Below, piece after piece: positions 22,160-30,685 of a stretch of DNA of 64,000 nucleotides. The translations under genes and the position numbers were made by a program. The DNA lies in assembly GCA_002105175.1 (NCBI GenBank), contig MCGE01000036.1, positions 347,755-411,754 on the forward strand. Reading direction: 5' to 3'. How positions within the stretch are numbered: the stretch's first letter is position 1; each line of letters starts with the position of its first letter. The notes beneath the pieces are model-generated. The model was not told the DNA's origin, ran no database searches, and worked only from the letters and a program-made list of their open reading frames with translations. Source of the stretch: Absidia repens. Taxonomy: Eukaryota; Mucoromycota; Mucoromycetes; Mucorales; Cunninghamellaceae.

Positions 22160-22401
22160 TGATACGTGTGGTGCTTATAACTTGCTGTGAGGATGTTCGG
22201 CAGAGGGTTCCAAGATCGTATTATACAGCAATACGATAATAACAAATAAAATAACAAATTCAACTTCCGTGATCAATATACAGTTCAAGATAAAGATATG
22301 TTTTATTTAGCTGTCAATTAAAATAACTTAAATACTAAAAAGGAGAGCGGTCACACGTTGAAGGTACCGTTCTGCTTCATATACAACGTGGCCACGTTTC
22401 A
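22160..22401 (-). repeat. 3' LTR of element H
   Basis: TG...CA ends. Just inside, read on the minus strand, lies AAGGTGGGGGGA, a good polypurine tract immediately before the LTR. Confidence 0.85.
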
Positions 22402-22808
22402 TCCCCCCACCTTAAACTAAACTTCCAGTAAAAATAATAAGAAAATCTATAACAAATCCAATCTTCATCATTCGTTTCACATATGACTTCGTCGGCATTT
22501 CCGGTATGCAGGGCTTCTTGCTGAGCTTGGCCAACTCCGTTCTTTGGAGCAGCCTTCCAGAGATAGACACATACCGCCTGGCCATCGTTCTAATTATATC
22601 CATTGTAGTCGTTGTACACTTTGTTTCCGGTCTTCTTTCGATCTGACTGTTTCCGTGTATTGATGTCGTTGTTGTAGTTGTTGTTATTATCTTCGTTGTT
22701 ATTGTAATGTTCATATAATTCTAATCTAAAGGGTTCAATTTCTATTCTAAGTGGTCAATTTTAATTTCTAAACTATGATCAAATCGATCAGGAGGTATTT
22801 TTTTTTTA

Positions 22809-22821
<13 letters not shown>

Positions 22822-22839
<18 letters not shown>

Positions 22840-23930
22840 TTCTTTCCTTTTTTTTTTTTTTTTCTTGAAAAAAATATCTTCTTCGTCGTCGACACACACA
22901 TCCAACGAACAACTATCACTACATTCCACCAACCTTGATAACGCATCCGCTGGGTTTTCCAATCCTTTCGGTAAGCTTCCATTAGTGCTGATTGCGTGAC
23001 CCAAACATTCGTCTTCTTGTCGGCTAAAGTAACTTTTCTTCTTTTTCTTCCGCAGGTTGTACTTCGTACAGGCTTCCTTCACACATTCATCTTCTTGCCG
23101 AGTTACTTGGTACGGTTTGCTCGCATTCGGGGTGTCCACAATGGTTACGGTCTTGTGCTTGAATCCTTGAACTACAACATCTTTACCGCTTCTTGTAGGG
23201 ATCACCAGTCTTCTTTCTTGAGGGAGAGGTACAGCACCATACGCTTCAAACCATGTCATACCCAGCAGCATCAAATCAGCCTTGTTGTCGTGTACGATGA
23301 AGTGTTCCGGTCTCAGCTTGCCACCTACACGCAATCGCACCTGCTCGCATACACCGTTCGGCTTTGAAGGGTTGCCATCCAATTGCTCAATTGTCATCCG
23401 ATCTCCATTCACCTTCAGACCCAACTTTCTTGCCAATCCTTTACTGATCACCGATGTAGCTGCACCAGTATCGACAACTGCCTCCGTCTCCAACTTGCCG
23501 ATTTTCGCAGTGACCATGAATGGTGACGCTTCCTTCAACCGATTGATGTCATATGCGTATTCATAGTGTGTATCATCCTCCGACTCGTAGCCAGACAAAC
23601 TATCCTCGACTTCAGATTCCACTTCAGATGATTCATCGTCAGAAGAATAGCCGGACGGATACAAATACGAATCAACATCGTCACCCTCAGAACTATCATC
23701 GCTGCCCTCGGAACTCGTATCATATTCGCCCTCAGAACTCACTTCATCATCCGAATTCTCAATACACTTGCGGTTTGGACCTTCCTTCAGTATTCACATT
23801 CCACACCTTCACGCCTTGTACCGTATACACGGGTCTTGCTTCAGCTCCGGTAAGTCCTATGTTGTTAGTACTAATAAATTGGGGTTTTTCTTCGTTTTTA
23901 TTTTTTTCGCGGACAATAGGGTTCCCAATT
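22822..23930 (-). pseudogene. Aspartic protease fused to the tail of RNase H (element H)
   Basis: The minus-strand frame 23742-22822 opens with an acidic Ser/Glu/Asp-rich stretch, then a retropepsin domain with catalytic VDTGAATSVIS and the partner motif LMLLGMTWF. After a basic stretch the frame jumps to GLENPADALSRL, which is the conserved C-terminal tail of Ty3/gypsy RNase H. The whole reverse transcriptase and most of RNase H are missing. The words RQEDECVKEA and RQEDECLGHA bracket the join, so a deletion between short repeats is likely. Upstream codons (23930-23743) need a frameshift to connect with the zinc-knuckle frame. Confidence 0.8.
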
Positions 23931-23931
23931 C

Positions 23932-24825
23932 CTATTGCCCCTCGTCTTTTCCCGACTCTTCACTTACTTCTCTATTGGGACAATGACGACTCATGTGGCC
24001 TTCGTCACCGCAATTGTAACAAACGAAACGTGCCATCGGTTGTCGTTGGTAATATTGGTGTTGTTGATCAGGACGAGGTTGCTGGCCTGGGTGTTGCTGC
24101 TGCTGTTGCTGATTCACTAGGAACACCTGTAGACTCTTGAAGTTTTCCACAAGGCTGTCCATACTATCCTTCATAGAAAACTCGCTATCCTCTTTTTTAA
24201 AATTTTGGTGTCTAGCCAAAAGTAGATTATTTTTAGTAGTTTTTTTTTGTGTAGTCATTATTTTCTTTTTTTGTTAATAAAGTATTATTATTTTTTTCAA
24301 TTTCATTGTCCATGTTTTTAATGTTTTTATACTTATAGAAGAGCATTTCTGCCTTCTTGACAAACTTCATCGTTTCACCATATCCTTTAAGTCCTTCCTT
24401 CTCCACTTCGTAGGCAAGTTCAGGTTTCAGTGACTTAAGAAGGTGGCGTTTCTTCGTCTTGTCGTCGGTAACGTCTAACCGGGTAAACAGCTCTTCCAAT
24501 GTCAGCTGCAATTCGTTTACTGAGCCTTCGCCTTGCTTAATGTTTTCCAGCTCGGTCCACCAAGATTCTTCTACATCGGCGGAGACGAAAATTCTTGAAA
24601 ATTTTTCTTGAAATCGGACCAATCCTTGATTGCGGCTTTCTCCATGTCCCACCAGGTAGCTGCATTTCCTTTGAGGAAGGTAGGTACGATCTTGAGAGTA
24701 TAATTATCGTCCATGTTTACAGCGTCCATCCAATTTTCTACATTTCTTAGCCATAAAAGAGGGTTTTCGGAAGAGTAACCGTAGAAACGGTCAGGCTTGT
24801 CCACATATTGCTGAGGGTTGAACAT
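23932..24825 (-). pseudogene. Gag with CCHC zinc knuckle (element H)
   Basis: ATG at 24825 begins MFNPQQYVDKPDRFYGYSSE and a Gag core with WLRNVENWMDAV and NAATWWDMEK (residues 1-80). A frameshift near 24600 moves on to SADVEESWW...KKRHLLKSLKPELAYEV. A second shift near 24250 leads to a Gln-rich segment and a classical knuckle CYNCGDEGHMSRHC ending at 23932. It would package the RNA of the element. The two shifts make it non-functional as assembled, though both lie close to A/T runs. Confidence 0.8.
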
Positions 24826-24904
24826 TGCGGGATTTCAAAAGGTTTTTTTTTTCAAAAAATAGGGGCAGGGGGGCTTGCGTAGTACAATAATAAATAATGC
24901 AGTT

Positions 24905-24928
24905 GATGCCCAGGGTTCTCCACCAAAA
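24905..24928 (-). promoter_or_regulatory. Primer-binding site of element H
   Basis: Immediately inside the 5' LTR, the minus strand reads TTTTGGTGGAGAACCCTGGG. The TGG start and position fit a tRNA primer-binding site; the tRNA is not identified. Confidence 0.55.
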
Positions 24929-25177
24929 TGATACGTGTGGTGCTTATAACTTGCTGTGAGGGTGTTCGGCAGAGGGTTCCAAGATCGTATTATACAGCAA
25001 TACGATAATAACAAATTCAACTTCCGTGATCAATATACAGTTCAAGATAAAGATATGTTTTATTTAGCTGTCAATTAAAATAACTTAAATACTAAAAAGG
25101 AGAGCGTCACTGAGGGAAGTGACCGGTCACACGTTGAATGTACCGTTCTGCTTGAAAAACAACGTGGCCACGTTTCA
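24929..25177 (-). repeat. 5' LTR of element H
   Basis: Direct copy of 22160-22401, with extra bases near 25105 that are absent from the other LTR. It is followed by GGAG, the right TSD copy. Confidence 0.85.
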
Positions 25178-25181
25178 GGAG

Positions 25182-25451
25182 AAGGGGCTCCCCTTTGTCC
25201 AAGTGGCATAAAGCGAAGTTGCCGGAAATTGCAGGCGTTGGTTCGGTTACCTGGTCTACAAAAATTCTCTTTCGTTTGATCCAAGTTTTATGAAAATATG
25301 CATGACCCTTGTCGGCTGGTTGGAAAATTAGTATTCAGATAGTTGTACCTCCACAAAATTGCTCATAGTGCGTTTTATTAGATATAGTTTTCTTATACGT
25401 AAGCAAAGCGTCACTCCAATATATACGGTCCATTTGAAATACAAAAAAAAA
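25182..25451 (+). mobile_element. tRNA-derived SINE candidate with poly(A) tail
   Basis: This 270-bp unit ends in A9 and is flanked by a 13-bp duplication ATCTTTGTCGGAG (22147-22159 and 25452-25464). Its head contains TTGTCCAAGTGGCATAAAGCG, close to the A box of leucine/serine tRNAs. About 40 bases later comes TTGGTTCGGTTACC, close to a B box. A long TSD plus poly(A) tail fits target-primed insertion using LINE machinery. It must have entered the Tc1 element before element H landed at its left edge. No second copy was found in the window. Confidence 0.6.
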
Positions 25452-26958
25452 ATCTTTGTCGGAGAAGATCCTTCGAAAGGCATTATTTGAGTTGTCAGGC
25501 ACCAACTTTCAAGAGTAACAGGATCTCGGTGATGGTTTGGGGTGGAATCATGTATGGCAAGAAAACTGAATTGGCCATATTCAGGAAGCAGGCGTGGAAA
25601 CGTCGGATCACCGCACAAGGTTATGTAGATCAAGTCTACGAAGGTCCCCTGTCTCGTTTTTTGGACAACAATGATGATATTGCAGAAGACTGGGTACTGA
25701 TGGAAGATGGGGCGCCAACCCATAGAAGCAATGCGCCAAAGTTCTGGAGACAGGACAATGGGATCACTAGGATCGTATGGCCGGCGCAGTCGCCCGATCT
25801 CAATCCCATCGAGAATCTTTGGTATAAGCTAAAGGTTAAAGTCCAGAATGCAACCTATGCTGGAATGCCGTCAGATAGGTTTGAAAAGGTAATCACTGAT
25901 TGCTGGAATTCCTTTACAGCTGATGATTTTAATCATCTTATTGATTCTATGTCTGAAAGGATCAAGGTGGTGAAAGCACACGATGGTGATTAGCATATAT
26001 CTATTTTATTTTTTAATAAAAATATCCTTATACAGTATTAAATAAAAAGCTTATCAACATCACTTTTTGAAAATCAATATGGTCTTTGCGAGATTTTGCT
26101 ATGTTTAGAAATTACCATTTTAAAAAAAGACGGAATTTTAATTTGTTGCTTTTTTTTTGGCCCCCTACTATCCTGTAAAGTATCTATACCAACATCATTT
26201 GTATATCCGTTTTATCACTTCATTCTATTTTTTACCCCTGAAGTCCCCACTTATTTTCACATTTGTCATTCAACCATCAGATAGCACACAGCCTCAAATA
26301 TACCATTATCAAGCTCTCACTCACAGCCACAAATATCTTCATTTTCCTATAAAAAGACTTGACATTTACAGTATCAATTAAATAAAAACCATACAGTATC
26401 AATTGTATCACTTATTTTCTTTTGTCCCTTATTATTAAAATCCTTTCAGTCATCATGACAATAAGCACTAGTTTCATCTTACTAATACGAACGCCGCTTT
26501 TCTTATAAATAACGGGATGGTCAGAACAAAATAAAACCATATCGAAATCTCGTTTATTTTCTTTTTACAAACTCTACCCCATTACATTTTTTTAAACGAA
26601 TATTTTTATTATGGTTTACTCTACTCAAGAAGTAGAAACTGTCACTCCTTATGATGAAATGGAGTGTGATCAAGGCAACTTGGTCGCTGAAGAAATGAAA
26701 GTGGATGATGTTTCAACCGACGACAAGAAGGATTGCTGACTTTGTTGGACGAAAGCATTGCGTTAACAAGAAAAGCCTATGCAAACACACTGGTGGAAGT
26801 GAACAATGTTGTGGTTCAATAAAATTTATCTTTGCTTTATTAAAACGTGAATGATGAAAACAACCAGCAACGTTGGAATGATTTGCGGGAGCAATTGGAA
26901 GCGATGACCAACCAACGCGAGAAAATGCAAAAACAAGACCAGGATGAAAAGGTGGTGG

Positions 26959-28559
26959 TGTTGAATGTAGTGTTTGTATGATAAAAAATAAAGACGTAAG
27001 AAAATAAGTGAGATTCTTTGTTATCTTTATTTAATGTTGATGTTGATAATAAAAATAAAAATTAAATACTAGAGACTAGTTATTATATATTAAAAAGAAA
27101 ATGGACAGTAAGGAAACTCAGCTAACTAACTTTAACTTCCGCTTCTTTGTCCCTCCCACTCTCTTTTTCAGACAGAGTCCTGAGCAAACGACCGTTGGTC
27201 CCCAAGGGGCTGTCCATCCTTTTTTTTTTCTCAATCGCTGCCCACCCATAGTGCCAAATCACAGAGTCTTCCATCAAAACCCACACTTCAGAAACTCCTT
27301 GCCACTCAGTAGCTACATAATTAATACTATTCTCAACTTTGTTCTTCAATATCCCCACCACAATAAAATACACTGTAATAGCTGTTTTTTCACACAAACA
27401 CATCCCTGTTTTCCTTTCTACGCATAAACTTATAGACTTGGTAGAAGAAGCCTCCATAATACCCAATCCGTTCCTTTTCATATATATATATACAGTATAT
27501 AGACACACTTTTTTTTTCTATGCCTATGTAATACACATTCGATGAAGCTCATCATGTAGACGTACAACAGAGATACTAATTATAATAAAAAGAACATATT
27601 TATTCAGACGTAGATATAAACGATGACAAACTATTACTAAACTAATGAGTGCTAATCTACTGTCGTTCCCAAATCCTTCATCCAAAATGAAAGGGTTTCC
27701 CCATGATGTTTGTTTTGCGTTTTTTAAAATGCCCCTAATTCAAGATCTAACACTAATCCTAGATCACCAGTTCCCCAATGAGCCTTGCCATCATATTATT
27801 CAGACTATCATGAAGGAAAAAATAAAAAAGAAAGAAAAAGAGAGGGAAAAAAAAGGGAGGGCCAAAAAAAAAAAAAAATAGAAAGCAAAATGCGGAGCCT
27901 GAATCATCCAGTCTTTTTTTTTCTGTCGAAAAATTAGGGAAGGGCCATCGCCATAATTTCCATAGTGCATAATTCGTTTTACCTTCCAGTGGAAAGGCAG
28001 TTGCAACCACTACATAATCAAACTCTAATTTCTCCGACACATTTCAAGTAAGCTATTATATCAGCACACAAAAAACCTATTGACGACGCGCTGAGCACGA
28101 CGGTTGGGCCCCAAGGGGCCGCCCACCAAAGTGCGAAATGGCGGAGGCTTAATCCTATCCCATCGAAACCCACGCTTTAAAAAAAAAACTGTGACACCCA
28201 GTAAATCGAAAGATTTCCAAAAGCTCCAGCGGAGCGCCGGAGCGTTTATACAAAATAAATATAAAACAACGTTTAAGACCGGGTAATCTATGATGTTGGT
28301 TATTTGATCATGATTGGTGTTAATACAATTGGAACTAGTAAGAAAACTCTTTCATTGGTTTTCTTATAAGGATTATACAGTAAATCATATCATAATGATT
28401 ACAAATAAAATAATCATGATAAGTGTCTGTATGTTCATATCTTATGTAGAGGTCATTGGTTTGGTTTTGAAATGGATAAATGATTAATTGGTACCTGAAT
28501 TTATTTAAATGCCGCTCTGCTTATTACTCAGGCAGAACATTTTTATTCATGATACGACA
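26959..28559. repeat. Solo LTR, family J, in gag, itself interrupted
   Basis: The ends are TGTTGAATGTAGTG and CATGATACGACA. The TSD is GGTGG (26954-26958 and 28560-28564). The intact LTR J is 442 bp at 57631-58072; here about 1160 bp of other repeats (about 27080-28243) sits between CTAGAGACTA and TTTATACAAAATAAA. Removing the insertion restores the gag reading frame across EKVV/PKNV. Confidence 0.85.
27080..28243. repeat. Composite repeat insertion inside LTR J
   Basis: It contains a diverged repeat M fragment (27590-27800, with AGGGTTTCCCCATG). It also has two related blocks in direct orientation near 27185-27310 and 28095-28180, each with a CCCCAAGGGGC core followed by AAAACCCAC. The ends and TSD are unclear (TTAT-like on both sides). 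No coding region was recognised. Confidence 0.45.
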
Positions 28560-28810
28560 GGTGGTCCCTAAGAATGTACCATTGTTGCAGCTACCTGGAG
28601 ACGGTGACATCCAAACAGGAAACATAGTGCATGAAAACATTGACCGGTTCCTAACCCCTTTTGAAATGATCGTAGTCAACCAAAATGGGCCCGATCTGGA
28701 AAAACATTGGAAAGCCTTTGTGATGAATGCGAGGCTTAATAAAGTAACTATATTATAAAAAATAATAATGAGGAAGAAGTCGAAAAAACCCAGTGGATAA
28801 AAAAACCTTG

Positions 28811-29109
28811 TGTTGTATTTGTGATACCCAAACCTATTTCCCATCTTCCACATCTTTATTTATTTATACCCCGCTCCGCATTTCTTCACTTTGACATTTT
28901 GACAGATACTACCCTATACCTTATTTTATTCATACTTCATCACCCGCTAAATTACTTCCCCAACATCATTCCTAATTATCCCAATTTGTAATCATTTTAT
29001 TATGACTCACTTAGCTGTAGAAAAAGATATAAATATGACGTGTTTGAATATTAAATAAAAAGAGGAACCAATTGTATCACCTACTGTATCTACCTTTGTG
29101 TTTATTTCA
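28811..29109. repeat. LTR family E, copy 2
   Basis: It matches 7005-7291 from TGTTGTATTTGTGATACCC to TGTTTATTTCA. The flanks CCTTG and GTTGG do not match, so it is not a simple insertion. It truncates the gag-like fragment at 29110. Confidence 0.75.
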
Positions 29110-29492
29110 GTTGGGTCTTCTTCCTCGGGAATGGTGCCAATATCCTCGAAGAGTTCGGTTGCTGCTCTTGCCGTAAGTCGTACTTTTTCGGCATCCTTGT
29201 ACATTTGTTGGACGAGCTGATTGGCATCCACGTTGCTACGCTTGAGCTCTGCTACCAATTGTTTGTTTGTGGCGCCACCCTTTGTCCAGGTGTCACCTTC
29301 GTATTTGGCAATGCTTCGTGCAAACTTGCTGTTGACAGTCTTTCTATCTTTGGTGTTGATATTGTTTAGTTCTTGCTTGATTTCTTCTGGCAGTTGGTAT
29401 GACTGTCCTTCAGTTTGGAGATTTTGGGCCATGTTGACCAGGTTTTGCAACTCTGCGGGGGAGAGTTGGTTAAAGAATTCGACATGATTCAT
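29110..29492 (-). pseudogene. Gag-like/ORF1 fragment (family L), copy 1
   Basis: ATG at 29492 opens a frame of about 127 codons beginning MNHVEFFNQLSPAELQNLV, continuing through TWTKGGATNKQLVAELKRS and RLTARAATELFEDIG, and cut off by LTR E. A second copy is at 51779-52350. Located directly after an LTR-like unit, so a Gag role is likely, but no domain was recognised with confidence. Confidence 0.55.
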
Positions 29493-29493
29493 A

Positions 29494-29699
29494 AGATAAA
29501 TGAACTGAGTAGATGAGATATTTATTAACCACGAATGCGTAGCTTTGAAAGGTATGAGGATTAGGGATGGTGTTAGAAAAAATTACTTGTATTACAAAAA
29601 CATTATTAAAACTACGAATAAAAGCGTGGCTCTGATAGGCCTATACCACATCTGGAGTCGAAGCGGAAGCATCGACAATTGTGTTAGGTACGCCACACA
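29494..29699 (-). repeat. LTR-like repeat L, copy 1
   Basis: Minus orientation, TGTGTGGCGTACC at 29699 to near the ATG at 29492. It matches 51573-51778 over its full length (shared GATGCTTCCGCTTCGACTCC). On the other side lies a decayed integrase tail (29830-30030), giving the order pol end, LTR, gag start. Confidence 0.65.
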
Positions 29700-29825
29700 A
29701 TTAGACTTTGTGGAATCTAATTACTGGACTATGATTTTTTTTATTCTCCGTTTTACTTTTTTTTTACCCACTGGGTTTTTCCGGCTTCTTCCTCATTATT
29801 ATTTTAAATAATAAAGTTAATTTAT
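29700..29825 (-). repeat. Retroelement 3'-region repeat F
   Basis: Bases 29756-29825 match 57170-57250, and match in inverse orientation 28740-28806 (GAGGAAGAAGTCGAAAAAACC). It lies between integrase sequence and LTR L, so it is probably the end of pol. Confidence 0.5.
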
Positions 29826-29829
29826 TTCA

Positions 29830-30030
29830 GTCCGTATGGCTAAAACTGCTTCATCCAACTGGCAGTCCCAGCGGTCGTCATCTTCTTTCCTTGCTATCTT
29901 CGCCAGTGTATTTACCACTGTTTGGTTCATTCGTTCCACTAACCCGTTCGTCTGCGGTCGAAATGCCGTTGTCTCGAGTGCCTACGTCCAATTCGTTTCA
30001 AAAAATGTTCCACATATGTATCGATAAGGT
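29830..30030 (-). pseudogene. Ty3/gypsy integrase fragment
   Basis: On the minus strand, HFLKRIG is followed after a one-base shift by ETTAFRPQTNGLVERMNQ, the conserved block with the third catalytic Glu of retroviral-type integrases, then KIARKEDDDRWD. Only about 65 residues survive. Confidence 0.75.
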
Positions 30031-30619
30031 ATAATGATGAAGCTTTATTAGCAATGTACTGGAATGTATAAAGGTATATACTACATACAAAAAGTATATA
30101 AATATGCTATATAAAATACTACGCTAAAAATGTAAACCCCGAAGATATTCACAGGAATGAGGGGGAGAGATGGTTTTTGTTGATGATGATGTGCATAGTG
30201 CTTAGGACATATATTTGAATTTGTGATTTTAGTTTTATTTTCGGTTTTCGTACTATTCGCCTTTTATATATTATATATTGGTTACGTAAGTCTTCATCAA
30301 TAAAGAAATATGCGCATTTTCCTTTTTCCTTTTTGAATATGAAGGCCGCTGTGATTTTTTTTTTTTTTTTTTGGATTGGATTGGCTTTGTTGGATAAAAA
30401 GTAGGCTGGATGTGCACAATGTGATTTATAAAGTAGAAGATTGAATTCAATAGCTAATAAAGAAGAAGTTGTGTGCTAGAATAGGGTCCATAAGTTGAGA
30501 CACTTGTTCAGAAATGTGGTGCTGGTGGATCATGCAGATTGGTCGGAAAAAATGTTGATATGCTGTCGAAAGATTTAAATCCCCGTCGCACTAATACCTG
30601 TGTAATCATTGGCTACAGC

Positions 30620-30655
<36 letters not shown>

Positions 30656-30685
30656 GAAAGCAAAAACAAAAAACGAGACACAACA
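30031..30685. other. Spacer and promoter region of the first F-box gene
   Basis: AT-rich, with no coding signal. It includes T runs at 30356-30371 and 30623-30654, the latter 32 bases upstream of the ATG at 30686. Confidence 0.4.

Larger units (their letters stand above)
22160..25177 (-). mobile_element. Internally deleted Ty3/gypsy retrotransposon (family H)
   Basis: Two 242-249-bp LTRs in the same orientation (22160-22401 and 24929-25177, TGATACGTGTGG...CACGTTTCA) flank gag and protease on the minus strand. The element is bounded by GGAG (22156-22159 and 25178-25181), a 4-bp TSD. The LTRs differ by indels and substitutions (for example, 9-bp and about 15-bp segments missing from the left copy). 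It lacks reverse transcriptase and integrase, so it would depend on another element for mobility. Confidence 0.88.
21668..25993 (+). pseudogene. Tc1-type transposase, interrupted by insertions
   Basis: The N-terminal part (21668-22159) has a helix-turn-helix region (MTLQEIANELQVNRSTI, a second HTH around RTLRCTL) and the first catalytic Asp in YWMDKSSFE. Reading resumes exactly after the 13-bp duplication at 25465 with RRSFERHY, APTFKSNRISVMVWGG, the second Asp in LMEDGAPTH and the Glu in SPDLNPIENLW. There are 34 residues between the last Asp and Glu, i.e. DD34E. The stop is at 25993. A one-base indel between the first ATG (21668) and the HTH region may be a further defect; the first ATG in the long frame is 21723. 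Transposition would need the inserted 3.3 kb removed, so this copy cannot make its own enzyme. Confidence 0.88.
21564..26170 (+). mobile_element. Tc1/mariner transposon, inserted in LTR D
   Basis: The left end reads CAGTAGGGGTCCAAAAAAAAA next to TA. The right end is its imperfect inverse (TTTTTTTTTGGCCCCCTACT). TTAAT and GCAAC blocks also match between the ends. The net element is about 1.3 kb once the later insertions (22160-25464) are removed. Insertion at TA is typical of this superfamily. Exact terminal bases are uncertain because the last right-hand base differs. Confidence 0.8.
21525..26448 (-). repeat. Solo LTR family D, inserted in LTR C, split by Tc1
   Basis: In reverse orientation it matches the 333-bp LTR D at 39194-39526. 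It begins TGTCATATTCCTGG at 21525 and ends CCTTTCA at 26448. The flanks carry GTCAT at 21520-21524 and 26449-26453 (TSD). The interior is split at 21563/26170 by the Tc1 transposon. Confidence 0.85.
21388..26586 (+). repeat. LTR family C (5' LTR of the second gag element), split
   Basis: Bases 21388-21524 and 26454-26586 join to a 270-bp LTR that matches 4088-4361 (274 bp). The right part ends CCCCATTACA 24 bp before the gag ATG at 26611, the same spacing as in the other copy. The gap is fully explained by the solo LTR D insertion. Confidence 0.8.
26611..28740 (+). pseudogene. Gag (family C), second copy, split by LTR J
   Basis: From ATG 26611 the sequence matches the 375-aa gag at 2934-4061 (MVYSTQEVETVTPYDEMECD). 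A frame-breaking deletion lies near 26735 and a 39-bp AT-rich insertion near 26816. The frame runs up to EKVV at 26958 and continues after the LTR J insertion at 28565 with PKNVPLLQLPGDGDIQTGN, ending near 28730 at ALVMNA-like sequence. Several defects; dead copy. Confidence 0.8.

Noticed and set aside
23553..24140. 195-aa plus-strand frame
   Set aside because: It is antisense to the acidic tract, zinc knuckle and protease of element H.
25178..25464. Reading the whole 22160-25464 insertion in Tc1 as one element with 13-bp TSD
   Set aside because: The right LTR of H is followed by its own GGAG duplication before the tRNA-like unit, so two separate insertions fit better than one.
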